Part shown: positions 9,179 to 17,741 of the stretch, piece by piece
Position numbering within the stretch: position 1 is the stretch's first letter
How the letters are laid out: every line of letters starts with the position of its first letter
NCBI GenBank assembly: GCA_013298715.1
Contig: JAAFIQ010000022.1
Location: 1-53,371 of the forward strand
Reading direction: 5' to 3'
Source: Bacteroidota bacterium
GTDB taxonomy: Bacteria; Bacteroidota; Bacteroidia; B-17B0; Aurantibacillaceae
DNA length: 53,371 nt
The notes under the pieces: model-generated
The model's input: only the letters and a program-made list of their open reading frames with translations
Told to the model about the DNA's origin: nothing
The model's database searches: none
Program-made: the position numbers and the translations under genes

Positions 9179-9252
9179 TAGTCCCAGCTGGACTCGAACC
9201 AGCGACCTACGGTTTAGAAAACCGTTGCTCTATCCAGTTGAGCTATGGGACC
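9179..9252 (-). tRNA. tRNA-Arg (anticodon UCU)
   Basis: The minus strand folds into a full cloverleaf: acceptor arm GGTCCCA with TGGGACT (the first pair is a G-U wobble), D stem GCTC/GAGC, anticodon stem ACGGT/ACCGT around the loop TTTCTAA, and T arm GCTGG-TTCGAGT-CCAGC. The anticodon TCT reads AGA/AGG arginine codons, the main Arg codons of an AT-rich genome. The discriminator base is A and the 3' CCA is not encoded (CAA follows). The T-arm antisense also accounts for the spurious plus-strand peptide GLEPATYGLENRCS in this position. Confidence 0.96.
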
Positions 9253-9306
9253 ATTTTTCATACATCATTAACCAATTCCATGATTAATGTCTGGATTTTT
9301 GCGTTG

Positions 9307-9337
9307 CAAAGATAAAAAATAAAATTGTTTTAACAAT
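9307..9337 (-). promoter_or_regulatory. Bacteroidota-type promoter for tRNA-Arg
   Basis: On the minus strand a perfect TAnnTTTG box (TATCTTTG, 9307-9314) lies about 55 bases upstream of the tRNA, with a TTG (in ATTG, 9334-9337) about 19 bases further upstream as the -33 element. Spacing and sequence fit the Bacteroidota consensus TTTG/TAnnTTTG. No start site is proven. Confidence 0.45.
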
Positions 9338-9367
9338 TATAATTATTTTAGTGGTTTAAGTTTTTAA

Positions 9368-11308
9368 TTGGATTTATCTATAATAATTGTAAACTACAAC
9401 GTAAAGCATTTTCTTGAACAATGTTTGCATTCTGTTTTTAAGGCCATTAATGGTATTAAAGCCGAAGTTTTTGTTGTTGATAATAATTCGGTTGATGGCT
9501 CCGTGTCTTTAGTAAACGAAAAATTTAAAGATGTAATTTTAATTCAGAACACAGTAAACACCGGCTTTTCTGTAGCAAATAACCAAGCTATTAAATTAGC
9601 GCATGGAAAATACGTGCTGCTTCTTAATCCAGATACAGTAGTGCAAGAAGATACGTTTGTAAAATGCCTTGAATTTATGGATGCAAGGTTCGATGCCGGC
9701 GGACTAGGAATAAAAATGCTGGATGGAAAAGGTAATTTTTTACCTGAAAGTAAGCGCGGCCTACCAACCCCAGCTGTAGCGTTTTATAAAATATTTGGTT
9801 TGGCTAAATTATTCCCAAACTCTAAAAAATTTGGGCAGTACCATTTGTCCTTTCTCGATAAAAATAAAAATCATCAAGTGGATGTGCTAAGCGGCGCCTA
9901 CATGCTCATGCGAAAAGAAGCACTTGATAAAGTTGGACTATTAGATGAAACTTTTTTTATGTATGGCGAGGATATTGATTTGAGTTACCGCATTACCAAA
10001 GGAGGTTATAAAAATTACTACTTTGCTGGTAGTAGCATTATTCACTATAAAGGAGAAAGTACAAAAAAAAGTAGTGTGAATTATGTATTTGTTTTTTACA
10101 AAGCAATGGCCATTTTTGCAAAAAAACATTTTAGTCAAAGCCATGCTGCCACGTTTAATATACTTATTCACTTTGCAATCTACATTCGAGCATTTGTAGC
10201 TATTTTGGCACGATTTGTAAAACAGTGGTTTTTCCCAGGAGTTGATTTTGTTTTAATTTTGTTAGGGTTATACTTCTGTAAAACCATTTACGAGGTAAAG
10301 TTTAAACTCTACCCTAATTTTTATTCGCAAGAAATTTTAAAATTATTTTTCCCACTGTACACGCTCATTTGGATGTTTTTTACCTATTTTTTTGGAGGCT
10401 ATGACACACCGCTAAAACTTAAAAATATTTTAAAAGGCATACTCTATGGTATGGCCTTTATTTTGGTGGTATACTCATTACTGCCCAATTACTATAGGTT
10501 TTCGCGTGCTTTAATTTTAATTGGATCCTTTAGTACGTTTATTATTTACGTTACCACACGCATAATTTACAATTCATTAAAATTACAATCGTTTAGGTTT
10601 TTTAGTAGTACCACGGTAAACAAAATTGCAATTGTAGGTAGTGATAAAGAATTCATGCGCGTAAATAATTTAATATCACAAACGCAGTTAAAAGCTAACT
10701 TTATTGGATTTATCAGCGTTGACACTACTTCTAAACTGAAAAATCACATCGGGAATTTTAATCAAATTGCTGAAGTTATTTCTATTCATAACATTAACGA
10801 ATTAATTTTTTGCGCGCAAGATGTTTCATCGCAACAAATAATTGATAACATGGCAACCATGGTTGGCAAGGGAGTTGACTTTAAAATTGCTCCACCAGAA
10901 AGCCTTAGTATTATTGGAAGCAACAGCATTGATAACGCTGGCGAATTGTACGTAATTGATGTAAACAATGTTGGAAAGCCCGAAAATGTTAGAAAAAAAC
11001 GTTTATTGGATATTGTAATAAGTTTTTTATTAATTATTCTATCACCCGTTGCAATTTGGTTTCAGAAAAATAAACTTCAATTTTTAAAAAATAGTTTTTC
11101 AGTTTTTTTTGGCACATTCACATGGGTAGGTTACGGAAAACAAACCCGAAAAGATTTACCATACGTTAAACCCTCGGTTATTGTGCCAACTGCCGAAGGT
11201 GAAGACGCATCAGCCGTAAACAAAGCTTACTTTAATTATGCAAAAAACTATCTAATTGAAAGTGATTTAAAATTAATTTTTAAAAATTTCAGTCTACTTG
11301 GTAGTTAA
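9368..11308 (+). CDS. Family 2 glycosyltransferase with membrane region and degenerate sugar-transferase tail
   Basis: Encodes 646 residues from a TTG start; no in-frame ATG lies before the conserved N-terminus MDLSIIIVNYNVKHFLEQCL. Residues 1-~250 are a GT2 domain with VDNNSVDGS, the metal-binding LLNPDTV (DxD-like) and GEDIDLSYR. Several transmembrane helices follow (~265-400). The C-terminal half has a nucleotide-binding-like stretch (NKIAIVGSD) and a final segment RKKRLLDIVISFLLIILSP that resembles the start of bacterial sugar phosphotransferases, but the catalytic motifs there are degenerate. It probably adds a sugar to a lipid-linked cell-surface glycan. Its stop overlaps the next ATG by one base, so the genes are coupled. 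Confidence 0.85.
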   Translation: MDLSIIIVNYNVKHFLEQCLHSVFKAINGIKAEVFVVDNNSVDGSVSLVNEKFKDVILIQNTVNTGFSVANNQAIKLAHGKYVLLLNPDTVVQEDTFVKCLEFMDARFDAGGLGIKMLDGKGNFLPESKRGLPTPAVAFYKIFGLAKLFPNSKKFGQYHLSFLDKNKNHQVDVLSGAYMLMRKEALDKVGLLDETFFMYGEDIDLSYRITKGGYKNYYFAGSSIIHYKGESTKKSSVNYVFVFYKAMAIFAKKHFSQSHAATFNILIHFAIYIRAFVAILARFVKQWFFPGVDFVLILLGLYFCKTIYEVKFKLYPNFYSQEILKLFFPLYTLIWMFFTYFFGGYDTPLKLKNILKGILYGMAFILVVYSLLPNYYRFSRALILIGSFSTFIIYVTTRIIYNSLKLQSFRFFSSTTVNKIAIVGSDKEFMRVNNLISQTQLKANFIGFISVDTTSKLKNHIGNFNQIAEVISIHNINELIFCAQDVSSQQIIDNMATMVGKGVDFKIAPPESLSIIGSNSIDNAGELYVIDVNNVGKPENVRKKRLLDIVISFLLIILSPVAIWFQKNKLQFLKNSFSVFFGTFTWVGYGKQTRKDLPYVKPSVIVPTAEGEDASAVNKAYFNYAKNYLIESDLKLIFKNFSLLGS

Positions 11309-12498
11309 TGGAAACGCCTATTGATATTGAATTAACGGAAGAAAGTTTAAATACTTTTTACACAAACAATTTCGACTACTACACAAAATTAAGCGTAACA
11401 TGGAAAAAAACTTTTGTTAACCGTGCCTTAGAATTTATAGATAAAAAACAAATTATAAGTCATAACTATAAAAACGTTAGCAATAAGGTTAAGGCAATAA
11501 TTTCTGCTTCTGCGGTACAACTTACATTAGGTTTAGAAAATTGGAGTATCAATTACTTTGATACCATTATTTTACATCCTGATGATTTTAGATTGCAGGA
11601 AAGTGGCGCTAGATATAAAGGACTAACAAATCTTGATGGTTATATACGCTTAAGCTTTAATAGTTTTTTAGCAGGTTATAAAGATAAAACAGATAACATA
11701 AATCTTGGTCTGCACGAATTTACACACGCCTTACGTTTCAACTCTATCAGAGGCTTTGAACAAGATTATTTTGTTGAACATTTTTTACCAAATTGGTTAA
11801 GTTCTGCTTATGAAATTTTTAATGATATGCAAGACGGAAAACCAACATTGTTTAGAGAATACGGAAGCACCAACATCAACGAATTTATGAGTGTTTGCAT
11901 TGAGCATTTTTTTGAATCGCCACAACAAATTAGAGAACACTACCCTATCCTATACATAAATACTGCCTTAATGTTAAATCAAACGTTTGATGCGAATGGA
12001 ATACCAAATATTGGTAGTAGAGAAAATTTATTTTTTGAAAAAAATAAATTACTTCAGCCATTTACAAAGTGGCATGTAAAAAATAACATCAGCGCATATC
12101 AAGCATTCACAATGTTTTTAATCACATTTGCGTTATCACTTTTTACCTTTATTAAATTAGAAATTTCAAATCCTTGTGTAGGTATTCTTGCGGTACTAAC
12201 AGTATTATTATATTTGCGTTTTGATTATAAGTTTTCTGAATTATCCTTTAGCAATATAGAGTTCTCTATTAAAAAAGGATTTTCAATCTTTAGGTTTTTT
12301 AAAAGAATCAGCTTCCCAATTTCAAACATTATTAGCGTTGGTATAATTGAGAATGCTAACAATATTGAAATAACCATAATCTATTTTAACACCAGCAATA
12401 ATTATTTTTACAAAGAAACAATTTATTCAAAAAAATTTGAAACTATTGCATTTTTATCAGAACTTAAACGTAATAAAATTGCTATTTTTAAAGAATAA
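11308..12498 (+). CDS. MtfA-like zinc peptidase with C-terminal membrane anchor
   Basis: Encodes 396 residues. The zinc motif is HEFTH (136-140) in NLGLHEFTHALRF, followed by a conserved helix NEFMSVCIEHFFESP with downstream Glu ligands, the pattern of MtfA, a gluzincin that in E. coli acts on the Mlc repressor as an aminopeptidase. Unlike E. coli MtfA, this protein continues after ~265 into two transmembrane helices (~270-310) and a ~90-residue beta-rich, PH-like tail. The peptidase is therefore probably membrane-bound. It overlaps the glycosyltransferase stop by one base and precedes pepP by 15 bases. The substrate is unknown. Confidence 0.8.
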   Translation: METPIDIELTEESLNTFYTNNFDYYTKLSVTWKKTFVNRALEFIDKKQIISHNYKNVSNKVKAIISASAVQLTLGLENWSINYFDTIILHPDDFRLQESGARYKGLTNLDGYIRLSFNSFLAGYKDKTDNINLGLHEFTHALRFNSIRGFEQDYFVEHFLPNWLSSAYEIFNDMQDGKPTLFREYGSTNINEFMSVCIEHFFESPQQIREHYPILYINTALMLNQTFDANGIPNIGSRENLFFEKNKLLQPFTKWHVKNNISAYQAFTMFLITFALSLFTFIKLEISNPCVGILAVLTVLLYLRFDYKFSELSFSNIEFSIKKGFSIFRFFKRISFPISNIISVGIIENANNIEITIIYFNTSNNYFYKETIYSKKFETIAFLSELKRNKIAIFKE

Positions 12499-12513
12499 AC
12501 TAATTTCTTAGAG

Positions 12514-13800
12514 ATGAAATACGCAGCCATTAACAACGCTTTATTTATTGATAACCGAAATAAATTTAAAGCACAACTTAAACCTAATTCAATTGCTATT
12601 TTTTTTAGTAACGATATAATGCCTACAAATGCTGACGGGAGCATGGGCTTTAAACAAAATAGCGATTTGTTTTATTTAACAGGCGTTGATCAAGAAGATA
12701 CTATTTTAGTTATTTACCCCGATGTAAAAGATGGCAAACACAAAGAAATTTTATTTGTGAAAGAAACCAGCGAACTTATTGCCATTTGGGAAGGTGCAAA
12801 ACTAAATAAAAATGAAGCAACGGCAACAAGCGGAATAGAGCATATTTATTGGCACCATGAATTTGAAAAAATCACGAAAGCACTTTTTTTTCAAGCAGAA
12901 TATATTTATTTAAATCAAAACGAACACACACGCCAATACATAGATACAGAAACTGCCGAACAACGCTTAAATAAACAACTTTGCGCAAAATACCCACTTC
13001 ATAAAATTGAAAGAAGTGCGCCTATAATGCATAAAATACGTGCGATTAAAAGCACCTACGAAATTGATTTAATACAACAAGCCTGCGATATTACTGAAAA
13101 AGGGGTACGCAGATTATTACCATTTGTTAAACCAGGGGTGTGGGAACATGAAATTGAAGCAGAATTAATACATGAATTTGTTAGAAATAGATCGCGTGGT
13201 TTTGCATACGGTCCTATAATTGCAAGTGGAGCCAATGCTTGCGTTTTGCATTATGTTGATAATAATAAACAATGCAAAGATGGTGATGTTATTTTACTCG
13301 ACGTAGCAGCCGAATACGGAAATTACGCAAGTGATTTAACCCGATGCTTACCAGTTAATGGAAAATTCACACCGCGCCAAAAAGAAGTATACAATGCAGT
13401 TTTACGGGTAATGAAGGCCGCAACTACCATGCTAAAAGTTGGAAACACATTTGAAAAGTACAACAAAGCTGTTGGCGATTTAATGACTGAAGAATTGTTA
13501 CAACTAGGTTTGTTAACATCAGATGAAGTAAAAAATCAAAATCCGAATTTACCAGCCTATAAAAAATATTTCATGCATGGCACAAGCCATTTTTTAGGAT
13601 TAGATGTACATGATGTCGGATTTTTTTACGAACCAATGCAAGCTGGCATGGTGTTTACAGTTGAACCCGGAATTTATATTCCGCAAGAAAATTTAGGCAT
13701 ACGTTTAGAAAACAATATTTTAATCACCACCAGTGGCCAAATTGATTTAATGAAAAACATTCCATTAGAAGCTGAGGAGATTGAAAGTCTAATGAACTAA
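12514..13800 (+). CDS. pepP: Xaa-Pro aminopeptidase (aminopeptidase P, M24B)
   Basis: Encodes 428 residues, the usual length. An N-terminal creatinase-like domain (~1-170) is followed by the pita-bread catalytic domain. The five metal ligands are all visible: D263 and D274 (DVAAEYGNYASDLTR), H359 (TSHFLGLDVHD), E384 (FTVEPGIYIP) and E399 (IRLENNIL). The enzyme removes an N-terminal residue that precedes proline and acts in the cytoplasm. It sits in the operon between the MtfA-like peptidase and the alpha/beta hydrolase, with two bases between it and the latter. Confidence 0.94.
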   Translation: MKYAAINNALFIDNRNKFKAQLKPNSIAIFFSNDIMPTNADGSMGFKQNSDLFYLTGVDQEDTILVIYPDVKDGKHKEILFVKETSELIAIWEGAKLNKNEATATSGIEHIYWHHEFEKITKALFFQAEYIYLNQNEHTRQYIDTETAEQRLNKQLCAKYPLHKIERSAPIMHKIRAIKSTYEIDLIQQACDITEKGVRRLLPFVKPGVWEHEIEAELIHEFVRNRSRGFAYGPIIASGANACVLHYVDNNKQCKDGDVILLDVAAEYGNYASDLTRCLPVNGKFTPRQKEVYNAVLRVMKAATTMLKVGNTFEKYNKAVGDLMTEELLQLGLLTSDEVKNQNPNLPAYKKYFMHGTSHFLGLDVHDVGFFYEPMQAGMVFTVEPGIYIPQENLGIRLENNILITTSGQIDLMKNIPLEAEEIESLMN

Positions 13801-13802
13801 TT

Positions 13803-14597
13803 TTGTTCAAAACATCAAAATACAAAAACCAAACTGTTTCTTTTATTGACAAAGGAAAGGGGCGCGTAGTTGTGTTACTTCATGGCTATTTAGGTTCAAG
13901 CCGAATTTGGGAATCTAAAATAGATCAACTAAGTAAAAGTTACCGCATTATTGCAATAGATTTACCTGGGCATGGCGCAACAGATAACTTTGGTTATGCA
14001 CATAGTATGGAACTAATGGCAAAATGCGTTAAATCAGTTTTAGATAATTTGCGCTTAAAAAAATATGTAATTGTAGGTCACAGCATGGGAGGCTATGTAG
14101 CATTGGCTTTTGCAGATTTATTTCCTGATAATTTAAAAGGCATTTGTTTGTACCAAAGCACAGCGTACGCCGATTCTGAAGAAAAAAAGAAAGATAGATT
14201 AAGAGCAATTGAGGTAGTAAAAAAAGATAGAAATATTTATACCAAAGCAACCATTAAAAATTTATTTGCTACCAAAAATTTAAAATACTTAAAAGAAGAA
14301 ATTTCTTTTGCCACTGCAATTGCAAAAGCAACTAATAAACAAGGGATAATTGCAGCCTTGCATGGTATGAAAGATAGACCAAGCCGCGATTTAATTTTAG
14401 GATTGGTTGAATACCCAATAATGATGGTGATTGGGGAGTTAGATAATGTTTTAAATTATCAACAATTACTAGAACAATTCAAATTAGTTAAAAACGGTAC
14501 GTTGCTTTACCTCGAACACGATGGACATTTTGGGTTTTTAGAATCACCAAAGTTAAGCAACAAATCGTTGAGAAGTTTTATTAGGAAGTGTTTTTAG
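13803..14597 (+). CDS. Alpha/beta-fold hydrolase
   Basis: Encodes 264 residues from a TTG start two bases after the pepP stop; the N-terminus MFKTSKYKNQTVSFIDKGKG fits the family, and translation is probably coupled. The triad is visible: nucleophile S94 in VGHSMGG, acid D214 in GELDNV and H242 in EHDGHFGF. The oxyanion segment is LLHGYLGSS near residues 25-33. It resembles MhpC/BioH-like esterases in general, but the substrate cannot be assigned. It ends the four-gene operon that began at the glycosyltransferase. Confidence 0.88.
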   Translation: MFKTSKYKNQTVSFIDKGKGRVVVLLHGYLGSSRIWESKIDQLSKSYRIIAIDLPGHGATDNFGYAHSMELMAKCVKSVLDNLRLKKYVIVGHSMGGYVALAFADLFPDNLKGICLYQSTAYADSEEKKKDRLRAIEVVKKDRNIYTKATIKNLFATKNLKYLKEEISFATAIAKATNKQGIIAALHGMKDRPSRDLILGLVEYPIMMVIGELDNVLNYQQLLEQFKLVKNGTLLYLEHDGHFGFLESPKLSNKSLRSFIRKCF

Positions 14598-14766
14598 TAG
14601 ATTCTTCGCTTCGTTACTCAAATAATACTTTTTTAATCTATGGATTACCCCATACATTATTCTATTTCTATTGTTGTTTTACTTAATACTTCATATCAAT
14701 AAAACTTCTACTAAGATTAAAGCATAATTTTGTCTATCTATTCACTAGCACATTGGAAAAAAGATA

Positions 14767-15660
14767 TTACCGTTTTTGAGTAATTACAAATTTCTCAATT
14801 ATAGTTAAACCTTCAGATTCTGTTAATAGTTCCGATGATACCTCCTTTAAAAAATTCTCCTTTATATCAAAAGAATAATTTTTAGCTAAGAGAATATTTA
14901 CACCTTTTGGTAATTCTCTTGAAGGTTCGTGTTTAACGGAAATTTTAGCTATGCTACTAACGATTTCATCTAACCTAGTCGTTACATTAGTAGGCATTTT
15001 TTTAGGGTCTAATGGATTAAGAATGTCTGAATTACTTTTTAATACAACATCAACTTTAAGAGTTTTTCCAAACATCTCAAAGAAACACATTAACTCAGGG
15101 TTTAGTGTAATTAGTAATTCTTTTGTTGAAGGATATGTTGACATAACTTGCTCAGTAAATCTTTCTGCTTCATCAAGAGATATGCTGCTATCTTGTTGAG
15201 CAATTACAAATTTCATAATATTTTGATAATCTTTTTTAATTTTTTCACTATTTGTAAATTCCTTAATAGCTCCGTTTTTATCAACAATCATGTCTATAAC
15301 TATACCATCAAAACTTAAAGGTGGGTTCTTAGTTTTCCAATGCTCACTTAAATTTGAAGTAGTGTTTATAGTTTCTCCAATTCTCCATGAACACTCAAAG
15401 TCCTCTCCTTTTTTATTTAAGACTAAAAATGTTACCTTTGTAAGGACTGTTCTTTTACCAGCAAAAGCATCGCTATTATTAATCTTTTCTCTTAATATTT
15501 CAAGATTTAAAATTTGACCAACTTCAAATTTTTGAGCTATTGTAACGCTTTCTATACCTTGAAATTTAAAGCTATTATTGCACCTAGTTAAAGAAACAAT
15601 TGTTAAACCTAGAAGTAATAAATAAAATAAACACGCTGCATATAATTTCATAACACACAT
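14767..15660 (-). CDS. Predicted exported or lipoprotein of unknown function
   Basis: Encodes 297 residues. A hydrophobic N-terminus (MKLYAACLFYLLLLGLTIVS) ends in LTRC-NN; a Cys follows the core but the Arg before it is unusual for a lipobox, so lipidation is uncertain. A second ATG at 15651 is equally good as a start. The rest is a mixed alpha/beta soluble domain with Ile/Lys-rich strands and no motif I recognise. It is followed downstream by a 169-base gap with no visible feature and is separated from the MORN-like gene upstream by 126 bases. I assign no function. Confidence 0.65.
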   Translation of the reverse strand: MCVMKLYAACLFYLLLLGLTIVSLTRCNNSFKFQGIESVTIAQKFEVGQILNLEILREKINNSDAFAGKRTVLTKVTFLVLNKKGEDFECSWRIGETINTTSNLSEHWKTKNPPLSFDGIVIDMIVDKNGAIKEFTNSEKIKKDYQNIMKFVIAQQDSSISLDEAERFTEQVMSTYPSTKELLITLNPELMCFFEMFGKTLKVDVVLKSNSDILNPLDPKKMPTNVTTRLDEIVSSIAKISVKHEPSRELPKGVNILLAKNYSFDIKENFLKEVSSELLTESEGLTIIEKFVITQKR

Positions 15661-15786
15661 TTTGGTAAATATATTATTTTTTCAAACATATAAGAACTAA
15701 CTTTTATAAATTCAGGGTCACTGAGTGAGGAATCTCTGAAGCCTAAGGAAGTAAATAAACCATTTAAAACTCACTTTAAAATTCTT

Positions 15787-16941
15787 TTAATGCAGTTTAT
15801 TACTTTTTAAAGTTCCATCTTTTTCATAAACTTTCCATCTGCCAAAACGATAACCGTTTTGGTATTGGCCATCGGTATAAATTTTTCCATTTTCGTAATA
15901 ACTAGCATAGTGGCCATGTAGCGCCCCTTCTTTGTATTCTGCAATTATTTTTACTTTCCCACTTTCATAGTATTCTTTAGAGATTCCATTAATTTTTTCA
16001 TTTACATAGTTCATTTCAAGTTTTGGCTTACCATTCTCATACCATCTTATTTCGGATATTAATTTATCAAGGTTATAAAATTCTATAGCTTTCTTTTTAG
16101 CATTCTCAAAATAATATAAAAATTTTCCATGTTTCATTTCCTTAAAGTAACTTCGTTTAGCTATTATTTGATCTCCAAAATAATCTACCTTAATACATTT
16201 TAAAGAATCCCTTTCAAGTTTTACTGAATTCAAAACTTTACCAAAACAATCAAATTCTTTTGAATTAATCAATTTACCATTTAGCAAATCCACATCAAAT
16301 TTTAACGCTCCATTAATATAAAAACCTTTAATATTAGTTTTGTGAGTTGTTTGGTTTAATTTCATTAATAACTTAACGGCTTTATTAGGATAATACTCAG
16401 TAAACTCTTTCACGAAGTTTCCATTGTGAAATTCACCCTTCTCATGCAAACTTCCATCAGAATAAAACGATTGAAAATTTCCTTCTTTTCTTCGATTTTT
16501 GTAATTACAAACCAGATACAGTTTTTTGTTTTTAGGATGATACATGTGGAACTTTCCATCACCATTCTTTTTTAATTCTGCAAGAGGACTAATTGAATCA
16601 TTATTATTCAATGCTACTAATTGAAAAAACAATTCATCAGGAAAAAGGAATGAAGAACCCGTTTTACCATTTTCGAAATTAATTGTACTTACATTGTCAT
16701 AAGTCTTGTCAGCACTAAGCCACTTATCTTTTATAGCATTTCCATCTAAAAAAATTACACGCTCAAATTTTAGGCTATCAAAAATCCTTGAATCAAATTC
16801 GTCTGATTTCTTAACAGTGTCTGAAATTGCATTCTTAATACCTTCCTCAGCTAAAATCTCAACTATTTCCCTAGTTACAATACGCTTACACGATGCAAAG
16901 AACACAAGAAAAGTAGAAAACAAAGCAATAATTTTATTCAT
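15787..16941 (-). CDS. Lipoprotein with MORN/YwqK-type repeats
   Basis: Encodes 384 residues. A clear lipoprotein signal (MNKIIALFSTFLVFFASC) is followed by several ~23-residue repeats of the MORN-variant kind, with signatures such as YSDGSLHEKGEF, YENGKPKLEMNY, YYESGKVKIIAEYKEG and YYENGKIYTDGQYQNG. Many Bacteroidota proteins annotated as YwqK-family antitoxins share this repeat, but no toxin gene is visible here and toxin-antitoxin function should not be assumed. The likely location is the periplasmic or outer face of a membrane. Its start overlaps the upstream UbiA-like gene by 8 bases, so it is the third gene of an rlmB operon. Confidence 0.78.
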   Translation of the reverse strand: MNKIIALFSTFLVFFASCKRIVTREIVEILAEEGIKNAISDTVKKSDEFDSRIFDSLKFERVIFLDGNAIKDKWLSADKTYDNVSTINFENGKTGSSFLFPDELFFQLVALNNNDSISPLAELKKNGDGKFHMYHPKNKKLYLVCNYKNRRKEGNFQSFYSDGSLHEKGEFHNGNFVKEFTEYYPNKAVKLLMKLNQTTHKTNIKGFYINGALKFDVDLLNGKLINSKEFDCFGKVLNSVKLERDSLKCIKVDYFGDQIIAKRSYFKEMKHGKFLYYFENAKKKAIEFYNLDKLISEIRWYENGKPKLEMNYVNEKINGISKEYYESGKVKIIAEYKEGALHGHYASYYENGKIYTDGQYQNGYRFGRWKVYEKDGTLKSNKLH

Positions 16942-17740
16942 AAATCAAATAAAATAAAGCCTGAACCAAAACCACCCCATCAACAAAATACAAATAAAAA
17001 TTCCATTTTCGATTCTCATTAACAGTTAATGTTAAAATTATTGCGAGTAAGGCAGTTATTAAACAACTTATACTTAAGCCCGATTCGCTTTTTAGAAACA
17101 TAAACAACAAATAAAACGTACAAAAAATCAAACATAAAATTTTTGCTTTAAATACTCCAATTAAATTTGGTACTGTATTTAGCTTAATTTCTTTATCACT
17201 CAAATTATCCCTTATATCAAAAAGCAAACAGAGCGCCACAACCAAAAAAAATTGTGACAAGGTATAGTAAATCAATTGTAAGGATAAATTAAAATTGGCG
17301 GGAATTAAAACCCCGCAGCACACAAAAACACTTGCAATAAAAACGGGTTTCAAAAAACCAAACTTTCTTAGATTAAATGGTGGTAAAAAGTAAAATAAAC
17401 TAAATACGCCTAGCAAAAGATAATAGCATACAAAAATAGGATGTTCAATAAAAAAAGCAATTACATGTTTAGCAATCATCCCAAACAATAGGAGTATTAG
17501 AGTGAAAATCCATTTTCTATTTTTATTATACCAAACATAATATGGCTTGGTTACATGTTCTATTTTTCCTGCAAAATAAAGGCGTTGTGCATTGTACAAT
17601 ACCAAAGTACACATACCATTAATAAAAATTAAAGCGCTATAAAATCCAAATGTAATAGTGCACACCAAATACGTTTGAAGCGTAAAAGCCGCAACACATA
17701 AAGCAATAAATAAATTTGAGTATGCAATAAACTTAAACAA
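16934..17740 (-). CDS. UbiA-like integral membrane protein with incomplete active site
   Basis: Encodes 268 residues from a TTG start, with seven to nine transmembrane helices. The second Asp-rich motif of UbiA prenyltransferases is complete (D175-IRDNLSD182), and FYFLPPFNLRKFG resembles the family loop before it. The first motif, normally NDxxDxxxD, is reduced to YNAQR near residue 50 with no Asp. UbiA enzymes move prenyl groups to aromatic acceptors using Mg2+ held by both motifs, so this protein may have lost or altered that chemistry. It begins one base after the rlmB stop and overlaps the lipoprotein gene by 8 bases. Confidence 0.7.
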   Translation of the reverse strand: MFKFIAYSNLFIALCVAAFTLQTYLVCTITFGFYSALIFINGMCTLVLYNAQRLYFAGKIEHVTKPYYVWYNKNRKWIFTLILLLFGMIAKHVIAFFIEHPIFVCYYLLLGVFSLFYFLPPFNLRKFGFLKPVFIASVFVCCGVLIPANFNLSLQLIYYTLSQFFLVVALCLLFDIRDNLSDKEIKLNTVPNLIGVFKAKILCLIFCTFYLLFMFLKSESGLSISCLITALLAIILTLTVNENRKWNFYLYFVDGVVLVQALFYLIYE

Positions 17741-17741
17741 A

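Noticed and set aside
9070-9315. An 81-residue plus-strand reading frame containing GLEPATYGLENRCS
   Set aside because: It is the antisense reading of tRNA-Arg, a common false protein.
9323-9338. AATTGTT-TT-AACAATT inverted repeat upstream of the glycosyltransferase
   Set aside because: A/T-rich and overlapping the proposed tRNA promoter; inverted repeats of this kind are expected by chance here.
15787-16941. Toxin-antitoxin assignment for the MORN-like lipoprotein
   Set aside because: No toxin gene lies beside it and the protein has a lipoprotein signal, so the YwqK antitoxin label is not supported.
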